From: Jaenimonas drosophilae
Taxonomy: Eukaryota > Euglenozoa > Kinetoplastea > Trypanosomatida > Trypanosomatidae
Length of the DNA: 63,564 nt
Assembly (NCBI GenBank): GCA_030849065.1
Contig: JASAON010001575.1
Span: 1 to 63,564 of the forward strand
Reading direction: 5' to 3'
Shown here piece by piece: positions 18,923 through 28,279 of this stretch (position 1 is the stretch's first letter; each line of letters opens with the position of its first letter). A program made the position numbers and the translations under genes. Under the pieces are notes generated by a model that saw only the letters and a list, made by a program, of their open reading frames with translations, was not told where the DNA came from and searched no databases.

Positions 18923-20884
18923 ATGGACTTTTTACGATTTTCAAGCTCACAGAGGTATGCCACCACTCTCCCGCTTCGCTCTCTCTCTTTCCGCGTCACC
19001 GTATCACGTGCGTTGATGGTGGAAGAGAACAAGCCTGAGATGCTGTGCTGCACCGACATCCCCTTCGATGCAAAGCTGCTCTCCCCCAACGAGCGTCTTG
19101 CCTCCTACGAAGTTGTTCGTCAGGCTCTAGGCAACCTCCAGTTTATGAACGACGTCGAGGAGGGTGGGGAAGGTGGGGGCTTCTTCCCGCACAGTGGCGC
19201 TGCCGGTGTGTTTGGTGGTGGTGCCTCATCCAACGATGCATCAGGCCTCCACGCACTCATGGATCGCACTGGAACCATTCCGGACCTTCAGGCCACCACA
19301 GATGTCGCAGCAGCTGCAGCAGCATCCTCTGGCCCTCGGCTGCCCAACTCCCCAACAAGCGCAGGCTACTCCACCATTGCCAGTGTTCTGCGCAATCGGC
19401 GTGAGCTTGTGCAGCAGCTGCGTCAGCCCGAAGCCTCACTCTTCACACGCCCAAGCACGGAGGACTACATCGACCTCAACGATGAAAACGGTGCCGTCGT
19501 GGAACCTTCTCACTGGCCCAGTCGTCTTGCGCCGGTGATCCTGCGTCAGCACCGCAAAGACCATCAGCCGAATCGGAACATGTTCCTCATGTGGGATTCT
19601 GGCCACCTCGAAGTACCGGAGGAGGAGGCGGCCGATGCATCCACAGGAGGTGGTGGGTGGGGCCCGCTGGAGGTCCTTCGCTTTGGTGGGCGTCCAGGCA
19701 CAGGCGGTAACAACCCAGCGTCGGGTGATCTCCACTGGCATGGCCACGAACGTGTCATGTGCACCATCACATCGGAACGTTCTGAGTTCTTCTTCAGTGC
19801 AAAGCCCTCCCTTAATCAGTGGCACACACTGATGGTGGACTCACTCTACATTTACTCCTTCAAGGTTGAGGCACTGACGGTCAGCTCACCAGGAACGGCA
19901 TATGGTGATGTGGCCCAGCTCATCTCCGACGACGTGCGTGTGCTCGCGGCAGAGGTGGCGGCCAAGTGTGAGTCCATGGAAGGAACCACGCGAGGCACCA
20001 TGTCTAGGCTGTGGTTGAAGGGTCTTGCGTTGATCAAAGGTGTGGCCACCACTGCTGCGGCCACGACAGCAGGTGATGGAGCGGGCACAAAGACCTCCTC
20101 CTCCCCATCTTCATGGGTCCTGGAAGCAGAGCCCACAAGAGAAACAATGGAGCTCATTGGTGCGGCTGCAGCACACACAACCCCCTTCGCAGGTGCTGGT
20201 GGTGGTGGTCGTGGGCGTGCGGCGGCGAAGATGGACTCCAGCAGTGCCACCTTTGTGCGTCCTGTGATGGCGCCGGGTATGTGTCGGTACCACATCTTTG
20301 GCACCGTGGAGCGCTGCTTGGGTCTTCCTTACCGTGTAGCCTACCTGCGATGTGAGTTGATGCATGACGTACCGCCCGAATACAACCGTGGTGGTCGTCC
20401 AGGCTTTGAGCCGCAGACACTCTACACACAGCTGAGCTACGCGGGTGAGTTGTTGGTGGATGACTTCATGTGGGACGTTGACCACACCTTCAATCTTCCT
20501 TTTGAGTGCGCCTTCGTGGATTTTGAACTGCCTCCTTCTCCGCTGCGGCTCATTGTGACGGCCTACTCGGGCGCCGCAGGCACCGATGAAGCCACGCAGT
20601 CTATCGTTGGCTATACTTCCATCACACTTCCTATTGCATCTCCAGGACACCACCAACTCCACGCACCCATGTGGGCTCCGCACATGACGGGTCACGAGTA
20701 CGTGAAGTCGGCCATCATTGGCGGTGCTCCCACGCTGGTCAACCCACGTTCTGCAGGTCCGCCAGAGATTGCTCTACGCACAGGCGTGGCGGTGCGAGAG
20801 GGTCTTCACGCCGATACGGTAGGTGAGGTGATGGTGAACCTCAACATTGTTCGTCAGCGACGCGTTCATGAAGGAAAGAACTGA
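18923..20884 (+). CDS. MKS1: MKS1, B9-domain ciliary transition-zone protein
   Basis: 653 residues. MKS1 is a B9-domain subunit of the MKS module that gates the cilium/flagellum at the transition zone. The C-terminal B9 region (about residues 450-640) runs from RYHIFGTVER through DFELPPSPLRLIVTAY to IVGYTSITLPIASPGHHQL, ending in a GEVMVNLNIVRQ strand, as in MKS1 rather than the shorter B9D1/B9D2. The N-terminus (RYATTLPLRSLSFRVTVSRA) resembles the conserved MKS1 start around VYRSRDPVRNLRLRV, so translation from 18923 is favoured over a later Met at 19016. The middle has Gly/Ala-rich loops. Confidence 0.85.
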   Translation: MDFLRFSSSQRYATTLPLRSLSFRVTVSRALMVEENKPEMLCCTDIPFDAKLLSPNERLASYEVVRQALGNLQFMNDVEEGGEGGGFFPHSGAAGVFGGGASSNDASGLHALMDRTGTIPDLQATTDVAAAAAASSGPRLPNSPTSAGYSTIASVLRNRRELVQQLRQPEASLFTRPSTEDYIDLNDENGAVVEPSHWPSRLAPVILRQHRKDHQPNRNMFLMWDSGHLEVPEEEAADASTGGGGWGPLEVLRFGGRPGTGGNNPASGDLHWHGHERVMCTITSERSEFFFSAKPSLNQWHTLMVDSLYIYSFKVEALTVSSPGTAYGDVAQLISDDVRVLAAEVAAKCESMEGTTRGTMSRLWLKGLALIKGVATTAAATTAGDGAGTKTSSSPSSWVLEAEPTRETMELIGAAAAHTTPFAGAGGGGRGRAAAKMDSSSATFVRPVMAPGMCRYHIFGTVERCLGLPYRVAYLRCELMHDVPPEYNRGGRPGFEPQTLYTQLSYAGELLVDDFMWDVDHTFNLPFECAFVDFELPPSPLRLIVTAYSGAAGTDEATQSIVGYTSITLPIASPGHHQLHAPMWAPHMTGHEYVKSAIIGGAPTLVNPRSAGPPEIALRTGVAVREGLHADTVGEVMVNLNIVRQRRVHEGKN

Positions 20885-21112
20885 GGTGAGGATGCGTGAT
20901 GACCCTGTTTGTTGTTTTTCATGCACACGTTTGGATGACAAATTGGTCATGTTGAGCTGATTCTTGCTTCACGTTTGAGCGTATGCCAATTGTTATTGTG
21001 CTCCTTCACTGCGATCATTGGTTTCTGACTTCCCTGTCTGTGTTGTGCCCCTTGGTGTGTAACCCCCCTAGTTAGGTAGTAGCTCTTCTATCTCAGCCCT
21101 ATCATCTTCCCG

Positions 21113-21523
21113 ATGAGCGGCGCCTCCAACCCCTACGATCCCACACGCAATGTTCGTCGTGGTCTCAACACGCGTGTTGTCATCCGCGAGAAGCCGCTGC
21201 TGAAGTCACGTGGTCAACGTCTGTACGACTACCTCCGCCCAACTATGCGTCCTGGCTTCAAGGTGGTGGAAACCTTTGAGTTGTGCAAGATGATGGCATG
21301 CATCATCTTTCCCGTATTCATGCTGCTGTACTGGAAGCATGTGCAGAAGGATCTCCCCGACACGTGGGAGAAACAGTTTGGCGGACTTCAGCATCGCCAG
21401 TTCCGTGAGGATCAGCTGCCCGAGCAGGATACCGACTACTTTTCCATCATCAACTCATTTCAGGAGCGAAGAGACAAGGCACTCGATCGAAAGCGCGAGG
21501 ACGTGCTGAATCGTCGTGTGTGA
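21113..21523 (+). CDS. PET100-like single-TM protein, possible cytochrome c oxidase assembly factor
   Basis: 136 residues. A basic N-terminal region of about 50 residues leads into FKVVETFELCKMMACIIFPV, then one TM helix and an acidic, then basic, amphipathic tail. The order K-x-E-x-F, FPV inside the TM segment, W/Y after it and a charged helix is that of PET100 (human form: VKLEIFRMIIYLTFPVAMFW), an inner-membrane factor for complex IV assembly. The N-terminal 50 residues are extra compared with human PET100. The similarity is short, so another small mitochondrial subunit is possible. Confidence 0.5.
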   Translation: MSGASNPYDPTRNVRRGLNTRVVIREKPLLKSRGQRLYDYLRPTMRPGFKVVETFELCKMMACIIFPVFMLLYWKHVQKDLPDTWEKQFGGLQHRQFREDQLPEQDTDYFSIINSFQERRDKALDRKREDVLNRRV

Positions 21524-22099
21524 TGATCCAGAAGTTGTGGGCCACACATACATGCACAACATCAAAACAACAAAACGTGCATGCTGATGCCGCTGCTCTC
21601 CTTTTTCACTTTGTCGTTTGGATTGGTTCTTCTGCAGCGTGAATGGAGCTGCCTGCTCCCTCAGTGGCGTTAATATGGCTCCCACAACACACCAACTCAA
21701 CAATGAAGTCCATGTTGGTGGAGTTTGGTGGATGCCTGTTGTGTTGGTGCTCGTATCGAGACATAACTTCCACCACGATGAGTGCTCTTGTTTGCATGGG
21801 CAGTATTCTCTTCCTGTGTGACTGCTGATGCTACACAGCCAATCTAATTCATGTTTTCCTTTCATCTTGTTGTTGGTGTAGGTAGGTAGTGTGTCGGATA
21901 CCTTTGATTGAACGACTCACGTCACTCGTCGTCTCGCAGTAAGACGGCAGAACCTGATTTGAGGTGGTTGAGTTGTCAGTAGTATCTACGCAACCTCAAC
22001 TGGTGGTGAGCGATACATTTTAGCTCCACCTTGTTGCTGTTTCGTGTGTGTGTTTGTGTGTCTGTGTAGCAGAGGCTCCTACCTTTGGTCATACCTTTG
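21524..22099. other. Intergenic upstream of the RING gene
   Basis: No supported gene. A TG/T-rich tract ends in an AG at 22068-22069, a plausible acceptor about 30 nt before the RING start. Confidence 0.6.
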
Positions 22100-23023
22100 A
22101 TGGCCAAGAGAGTACGTGAGTCGCCGCATTACCTATCAACTTCATCATCTGCATCCTCCGAGCGTAGTGAGATGAGCAGCAGCAGCAGCAGCTCCATGGT
22201 TGACTCCTCCGACTCCGATGAGAGCATGCCCCCGGCACCAACTGCTGTGCAGTTTGAGCAACAAATGACGGACCTCGGCCTCGACGATGATCTCAAGGAG
22301 AGCCTTCGCTCCATGACTCCCAACACCCGGCGAGATATCATCAGCGATATCGTCCGTGACCGCAACCCTATCCCTGTGCCACTTCCCATGAGTGGTGGTG
22401 GCTGGAATGCGCCGCAGAATTCAATCGATGATCTGCGCGATCTCTTTTTTCCAGGCCTCTTCGGCAGCTTGGTCGAGAGCCGAAGCGCCTCGGAGGAACC
22501 AGTTGGTGCTCCCCAGCCCGTACGTGGCTTTCGGATGCGGCCGCCGGTGGAGGAGGATGACGGCGATGGTATGGACGTTGATCTGATGCCAGGACAGCTT
22601 GCCGCGCTGCTACAGCCGCGGATTCAGACGATGCTGCACCACATCGCCCAAATCACCGCGATGCAGTCCATGGGTAGTGTGCGAGATGTAGATGATATGA
22701 GTTATGAGGAGCTCCTCGCGCTGGAGGAGCAGATTGGTGATGTAAGTAAGGGTCTCACCCCCGAACAAATGAAGGCATGCCTCATTGTGCCAACGACTCC
22801 GCCAACCTCCACGGAAAACTGCCCCATTTGCTTGGAAGAGCTACTAGCACCTCCACCCACCCCAGGGGCCAATCCGACAGTGGCGGGTGAATCGGGTAGT
22901 GTGTTGCAGCGTCATCGTCCTGCTGCGTTGAAGGCGTGCGGACACGTGTTCCACCGCGATTGCCTCAAAACGTGGCTACAGATTAACAAGGTTTGCCCCA
23001 TTTGCAAGAAGGACTGTGTTTAA
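22100..23023 (+). CDS. RING-H2 finger protein, probable E3 ubiquitin ligase
   Basis: 307 residues. The C-terminal RING-H2 finger begins CPICLEEL (Cys241, Cys244) and continues ACGHVFHRDCLKTWLQ...CPICKK, a complete C3H2C3 ligand set. The loop between the second and third ligands is long (about 35 residues, Pro/Gly-rich). The N-terminal 200 residues are Ser/Asp/Glu-rich with a helical middle and no TM segment, so it is probably a soluble ligase that recruits E2 enzymes. The substrate is unknown. The in-frame TTG at 22085 is ignored in favour of the ATG. Confidence 0.85.
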   Translation: MAKRVRESPHYLSTSSSASSERSEMSSSSSSSMVDSSDSDESMPPAPTAVQFEQQMTDLGLDDDLKESLRSMTPNTRRDIISDIVRDRNPIPVPLPMSGGGWNAPQNSIDDLRDLFFPGLFGSLVESRSASEEPVGAPQPVRGFRMRPPVEEDDGDGMDVDLMPGQLAALLQPRIQTMLHHIAQITAMQSMGSVRDVDDMSYEELLALEEQIGDVSKGLTPEQMKACLIVPTTPPTSTENCPICLEELLAPPPTPGANPTVAGESGSVLQRHRPAALKACGHVFHRDCLKTWLQINKVCPICKKDCV

Positions 23024-23784
23024 GCAAGTGCGTCTGTAGCTGTGCGTATATGTGTTGTTATGACGAGGATACTTGGGAGGCACACATACACAGGTACATT
23101 TCTCAATGATGACGTTGTTGCCGATGAGGGTGTGGAAGATGAAGAAGGCCCGATTTCTGTGCGGTTATTTTTTGTTTGCTTCGTGCATGGATGCGTGCAC
23201 GTGTGCGTGCGTGGTGTGTGTGGAGAGAGGAAACTGCATCGTCACACATACGAACACGCCGGCACTAGAATCAGTGGAGGTGAGTTATTGCCGTGACTTG
23301 CGGGTACGACCAGAACCATGGATGTGTGAGGCACTGTATTTACGCTCAACTGTGTTTGGAAGTGAGGACGTTGGAAAGTTCCTCCTCGTGGATATTGCTT
23401 GTTGATACGGCGCATCATCATTCGTCATGAGGAGGGGGTCTATGCCTATGGAGGTTTTTGTTGAGGACAGGAGAGAATCTTCTGGTTAGATGACGGAATT
23501 GTAGCCAGGGTGCGGTCACTTGCACCACCTCTTCATGCTATGCATCACTACCCGCAGAGTGGTCCTCAGAAAGTGTATTATAACTTTTCCTGGTGGCGTG
23601 AGATCACAGACCACAGGCCACGTTCCCTTCTTCACCCTCAACCTCAGCACACTTGAGATGACTACCTGGGCTAATCACAAGATTCCTGTTACCGTTGTTA
23701 AGCATCTTTTTATTGCTTCATTCACATGTGTTGTTTGTCTTTATGAGCATAATTAGTAGCACAACATCTGGCACTGCTGTGAAT
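23024..23784. other. Intergenic, 0.76 kb, no supported gene
   Basis: ORFs of up to 110 codons are present but lack motifs and have UTR-like composition. A T-rich tract near 23699-23752 precedes the first Vti1 gene. Confidence 0.55.
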
Positions 23785-24540
23785 ATGACGAGCCTCTTTA
23801 GTTCCTACGAGGAGAGCTTCAACGATGGAGTGGCGGAGGTGCGTTCGGTGATGGTGCGGCTGCATGATGGCCTCCGCTTACAGGAGGAGCACACTGCAGA
23901 TGTTCGTCGGCTATACACCCCGCCACCCATCACTGGGCCATCGAGCCGCACTGCACAGGTGCAGTCCATCATGCAGGGCATCTTCTCTATCCGTGACTAC
24001 GTTAACAGCATGAGCTACGAGTCTCATGACTTGGAGGATCATCTTCAGGCCGCCGCAACCGCCAAGGTGGAGGAACATCGACGCACACTCGCTGCACTGG
24101 AGCGCGAGGTGACGGAGCTGCGCCAGAGGTGTACCGCCGCCGATCGCAAAGACCTGCTTACCTTTCACAATACCGGTGATGGTGGTGGGGGCTTCATCAA
24201 CGAACCCGCGGATGCCGAAACCCAACAACACCGGATGATGTCTCTGCGTACAACGGAGAAGCTGCAATCAGGCACCAATACGCTGCGTCGCGCAGAAGCA
24301 CTCCTCAACCAAGGCAATGAGATGGGCCATGCCACACTCACCACACTTGGCGCTCAGACAGAGCAAATGCAATCCATTGCTGGGACGACTTTGGACGTGG
24401 ATGCGGAGATCTCGACCGCTCGTGGCATTATTCAAGGTATGCAGCGAACAGCACTCAAGCACAAGTTGGTGCTTATCTCTGTCATTGGGGTGCTTGTGTT
24501 GATGCTCATTTATGTCCTCTACGCCAAGATTCATGGATAA
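23785..24540 (+). CDS. Vti1-like Qb-SNARE (first of tandem pair)
   Basis: 251 residues, tail-anchored. Expected in Golgi/endosomal membrane fusion as the Qb helix of a SNARE bundle. The N-terminal three-helix region is followed by the SNARE motif (about residues 160-225; LQSGTNTLRRAEALL ... ISTARGIIQGMQR), with a likely zero-layer Gln191 in LGAQTEQM. A C-terminal TM helix leaves only a few residues outside. The SNARE motif starts with the family-typical G-TN-L-R-A block. It is adjacent to a close-format paralogue downstream. An upstream in-frame Met at 23743 exists; I start at the Met that opens the conserved MTSLFSSYEE, mirrored in the paralogue. Confidence 0.85.
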   Translation: MTSLFSSYEESFNDGVAEVRSVMVRLHDGLRLQEEHTADVRRLYTPPPITGPSSRTAQVQSIMQGIFSIRDYVNSMSYESHDLEDHLQAAATAKVEEHRRTLAALEREVTELRQRCTAADRKDLLTFHNTGDGGGGFINEPADAETQQHRMMSLRTTEKLQSGTNTLRRAEALLNQGNEMGHATLTTLGAQTEQMQSIAGTTLDVDAEISTARGIIQGMQRTALKHKLVLISVIGVLVLMLIYVLYAKIHG

Positions 24541-24883
24541 GTTTGCGCGCGCCACGGATGTCGCAAGCTGACGGTCCAGACGGTTGCTATATCGTTTGTC
24601 GGAATAGCTGCCACCTCTATACACCAGCGGTGGGAGTACATCACCACACCGTCCAAGCCAATGCTACCAGCCACACTTATCAGGATGAATCGATGCACTG
24701 AGAATGCTTTCTGCCTTCCACAAGTTTGATGTGATGATTCTTCTCCATCTCTCCTTCATCATTTTTCTTCGTCGGTTGGTTTTGTGTAGAGCGTCGAGCT
24801 ATACACAAACGTTAGGAACGGCAGCACAATCATTGTGTTGTGTGCTTTCTTACATTCACAACTGTCGTTGAGCACGGGAACCA
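24541..24883. other. Intergenic between the two Vti1-like genes
   Basis: No gene seen. It has a C/T-rich tract near 24735-24785. Confidence 0.6.
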
Positions 24884-25711
24884 ATGACCTCTTCCTTGTT
24901 AGATACCTATGAGGAGGAATACAGAGATGCAGAGCGACGCATCAGTGAGGAGATGGAGCAGCTGCGGCAAACACTTGCCGGAGGAGCTGCGGCGGCAGGC
25001 TACAAGGCTCCACCCGCATCTGGCCCAGGTAGTCGTGGCCACCGGTGTGCCAATCTTACACGTCTTCTTCACCAACTCAAGGAACTCATCAGCAACATGG
25101 AGTACGAGAGCAATGAGCTCTCCGCTGGCTTGAAGCAGGCGGCGAAGGAGCGCATTGGCAACTACCGCACGCAGCTGCTCAAGCTCGAGGATGCGGTGAC
25201 GGCCATCAAGAGCAGCTCTAGCGCCGCCGATCGCACTGACCTTCTTGGCAATCGTGGGGCGGGTACAACCAAAAACACTGCGGCGTTAGGCGCTGGCGGT
25301 GATTTAGATGACGAAACCGCCCAGAATCGTCTACGCATGATGGAGAATACGGCCAAGGTAAAGCAAGGCTCCAACACACTGCAGCAGGCTGAGCGTCTTC
25401 TCAACGACACAGAGCAAATCGCCAACGACGGGCTCACAACGTTGCGTGGGCAAACAGAAACAATGCACCACATTGCCGAAACAACCATCGCGGTGGATGA
25501 GGAGATCTCCGAGGCCCGGAAGGTTCTCGTTAACTTGCAACGTGCGATGATCAAGCACAAGCTCATTCTGATCGCCATCATTTGTGTATTGTTGTTCTTA
25601 ATTATTGTGGCAATCTACGTCAGTACCTCAAAGGGCAAATCAAGCAAACCGGTGCAGACGACGCAGGCACCGGCGACGGAGGTGCCTACGTGGGCTCCAC
25701 CAACGTGGTAG
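24884..25711 (+). CDS. Vti1-like Qb-SNARE (second of tandem pair) with lumenal tail
   Basis: 275 residues. Same architecture as the upstream gene: N-terminal helical domain opening MTSSLLDTYEEEY, SNARE motif with KQGSNTLQQAERLL and a likely zero-layer Gln190, and a TM helix near residues 227-247. Unlike its neighbour it continues about 28 residues past the membrane with a Pro/Thr-rich tail ending in VPTWAPPTW, which would lie in the lumen. The two differ in many positions, so they probably serve different compartments. Confidence 0.85.
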   Translation: MTSSLLDTYEEEYRDAERRISEEMEQLRQTLAGGAAAAGYKAPPASGPGSRGHRCANLTRLLHQLKELISNMEYESNELSAGLKQAAKERIGNYRTQLLKLEDAVTAIKSSSSAADRTDLLGNRGAGTTKNTAALGAGGDLDDETAQNRLRMMENTAKVKQGSNTLQQAERLLNDTEQIANDGLTTLRGQTETMHHIAETTIAVDEEISEARKVLVNLQRAMIKHKLILIAIICVLLFLIIVAIYVSTSKGKSSKPVQTTQAPATEVPTWAPPTW

Positions 25712-25934
25712 TTGTGGGCGTGTATGTCTGGTTGCATCCAGAAAATGGTTATGTGGAGGGACGCACCCATGTTGTGTAGAGTTGTGCGTGTAGGTGGTGT
25801 TTGATGCATGAGTGAGTTGGCCCTTGAGGTGATTTTGTTGCATCGGAATGATAGTTGGCATGTGGCTAACGTGGATTCACGTTCTTGCTGGATCTTCACT
25901 CATTGGCTTCACCACATGAGCTCCCACGTGCATC

Positions 25935-25983
25935 GTCTTTTCTTCCCTTCTTCTGTGTGCTTTCTTGTTTCGATGATGTGTAG
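25935..25983 (+). promoter_or_regulatory. Candidate trans-splice acceptor for the BRCT gene
   Basis: A long C/T tract is followed by TAG with AG at 25982-25983, 26 bases before the ATG at 26010. Confidence 0.45.
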
Positions 25984-26009
25984 GCCGCGTGGTGCTCTGA
26001 ACGTGGTCA

Positions 26010-28139
26010 ATGGCTTCCTCCTCAACGCCCACTTTTACCGATCCAGATGTGCTCGTGAAGGAACTTCTGGAGGCGTATCAACACTGCCTCGAGTGTGAGC
26101 TGCCAAGTATTCATGCCGCCTATGGATTCGCACACTCCACCACAATGAAGCTTCACCAGATGCACCTTGATGCAGCTCCATCAACCTTGCATGAGCGCAT
26201 GGAGGACTTCGTGCTTCTTATCCAGGCAGTTGTACGTTTATATGAATTTCTCTTCACGCACGTCTTCACAGACCAACTCGACGCGTTGCTACGTCTTCTC
26301 AACCGCGCAGAAGCCATCAGCACCGCGCTTCATCATCCACAGCGCATGCGTTTTGCCCTTGACCGACTGCGGCGTATGCTACGCGAGGTCAATGCACGCC
26401 AACACCAAAACTACCATCGTCGCTTGCACACGGGCACCGGTGGACGGCCGTCATCGGGCATCATTGTGGGCGTATCAACGTCCCTCTCGGCAGAGGAACA
26501 GACCGAGGCCATGGAGCTCCTCACACGGCAGCTGCACGTGACGGCCGTCGTGTTTCCAGAAGGAGCAGATGAGGTAATCCTCACGCGTGTGCTTGGCTGC
26601 CGCGTCATGATCAGCCACAAACCCGCGGAGGCGTACAGTTCGTCCAGTGATGGAGCACAAATATCATGCGCCACACCTGAATTGTTGCGACGCTTTCAGA
26701 GTACTCATCACGATGATGATCATGTTGGGGGTGACGAGGAGCTGCAGAGGCTCCTCTCACTCCTGGAGCATGGAGCGGCAGAGGTGGCGTGCATGGAAGA
26801 GGAGAAGGAGGACACATGTGCTGTGAAGATGGAGGAGCATGGTACCAATTATCACACCTCACCATCCACGTTGCCGGAGGTTGTGGAGGTGGAGGATGAC
26901 TGGAGCCCACGACATCGTTCCGCGCGCGACGCCTTCTGTGCCAGTCTTCGAAAGCGCACCAGAGATGGAGATGATGGCATGGCATCGCCGCTATTGCCGT
27001 CTGCGACAACCAATATCGGCACCATGGCTGCATCTCCTCTGTCAGCGTGGAGCTCCACCCCGGTAAGCTTGGCTGGGGGAGGTCCGACAGCCGCACCAAC
27101 CACCTCCACCCCCTCCTCCACCATGATGTGGGAGGTGGCGATGCCAGCCCCGCCTGAAACTGCAGAGGAGGCGTTGGTGCAGGAATCGCAACAGGTGGTG
27201 TATAGCCCCCACACCTCCACACTGGCCAACTACCCGCTCGTCGAGGAGATGCCGGCGCCACCAGCGACGTGGCGCTTCCAGCTCGGCAGCAGCGTGAAGG
27301 CGATGCGGCAAGAGGTGACGGATAAGATTGTGGCTCTGGGATCTTCAGTGGAGCAGAGCAGCACCTTCGTCAAGGGTACCACACACCTCGTTGCGGCAGA
27401 GGGGGTGACGGAGCGCACCGAGAAGTACCTGAGTGCGTGTGCGGCTGGCATCTACATCGTGCCACCACGCTACATCTCCGAGTCCTTTGAACGCAGCAGT
27501 TGGATCACACGGCACTTGCCAGACTACGACCTGAGCCCACGTAGACGTCATCCTGCCACACGTCACTGCCCGCCATTTCAGGGGTGGCGTGTGCTGTTGG
27601 TGGCCTCGCGCCAATCAGTGGCGGCTGGCTTGCGCACGGTGCTCCGCTGCGGTGGTTGTTCGGGCTTTCTTGGCCTCATCATCTCTGATGGTGGTAGTGC
27701 GATTAAGATGGAGCAAGACGCGATGCGCGCACTTCCCACCACGATTCCCCCACTGCCAGAGGAAGCGGGGGCCATGAGTGGTGATGAAGATACAACCATG
27801 TTGGTTGGCCTTCACGCACGCAGCCCACTCAGCCCAGACCTGCTCATGGATGCTACACATGTGTTAGTGGAGTGTTCGGAGATGTCATCGGTGGCAGCGG
27901 GACGATTTGTGGCGCCGGCGTGGTTTCCACGCAGCCTTCGTCCACGTGTGGTGGCTGCCGCGCATGGTGGTGAGGCTGGCGAAGACGTGCTGCAACGGTT
28001 GGAGCGCCGCTTCTTTTCCTTGGAGCTACTCGTCTACGTTCTCTGCTGCTGCCCCGAGGAAGGCCTCTTCAACCAGAAGGGAGAGCTCACCTTGGAGCCC
28101 AACGCCCTCACGCAAAACTGCCTCATTGAGAGCTTCTAA
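26010..28139 (+). CDS. BRCT-domain protein
   Basis: 709 residues. A helical N-terminal domain (about 1-150) is followed by a low-complexity middle, then two BRCT-like domains. The first is near residues 420-505 (VTDKIVALGSSVEQSST...THLVAAEG...KYLSACAAGIYIVPPRYI), with the T-H-L-V strand and a W/Y-rich end. The second is near 524-640 (FQGWRVLLV ... ATHVLVECSE ... FVAPAWF). Tandem BRCTs usually bind phosphoproteins in DNA damage or checkpoint pathways. I cannot assign a specific orthologue. The C-terminal 60 residues contain a Cys cluster and an FNQKGEL motif. Confidence 0.75.
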   Translation: MASSSTPTFTDPDVLVKELLEAYQHCLECELPSIHAAYGFAHSTTMKLHQMHLDAAPSTLHERMEDFVLLIQAVVRLYEFLFTHVFTDQLDALLRLLNRAEAISTALHHPQRMRFALDRLRRMLREVNARQHQNYHRRLHTGTGGRPSSGIIVGVSTSLSAEEQTEAMELLTRQLHVTAVVFPEGADEVILTRVLGCRVMISHKPAEAYSSSSDGAQISCATPELLRRFQSTHHDDDHVGGDEELQRLLSLLEHGAAEVACMEEEKEDTCAVKMEEHGTNYHTSPSTLPEVVEVEDDWSPRHRSARDAFCASLRKRTRDGDDGMASPLLPSATTNIGTMAASPLSAWSSTPVSLAGGGPTAAPTTSTPSSTMMWEVAMPAPPETAEEALVQESQQVVYSPHTSTLANYPLVEEMPAPPATWRFQLGSSVKAMRQEVTDKIVALGSSVEQSSTFVKGTTHLVAAEGVTERTEKYLSACAAGIYIVPPRYISESFERSSWITRHLPDYDLSPRRRHPATRHCPPFQGWRVLLVASRQSVAAGLRTVLRCGGCSGFLGLIISDGGSAIKMEQDAMRALPTTIPPLPEEAGAMSGDEDTTMLVGLHARSPLSPDLLMDATHVLVECSEMSSVAAGRFVAPAWFPRSLRPRVVAAAHGGEAGEDVLQRLERRFFSLELLVYVLCCCPEEGLFNQKGELTLEPNALTQNCLIESF

Positions 28140-28210
28140 CACACATAGACGATGAATTCTACACATAAATGACTACATAACCATGAATGTTGGTTCTGGC
28201 ATTACGCACA

Positions 28211-28246
28211 TGTTTGTTTTTCTCCCCCTCTCATTATCTTTTGCAG
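28211..28246 (+). promoter_or_regulatory. Candidate trans-splice acceptor for CSL4
   Basis: A strong T/C tract ends in TTGCAG with AG at 28245-28246, 33 bases before the ATG at 28280. Confidence 0.5.
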
Positions 28247-28279
28247 TATTCATTACTTGTGTTGTAGCAAACGTACATC

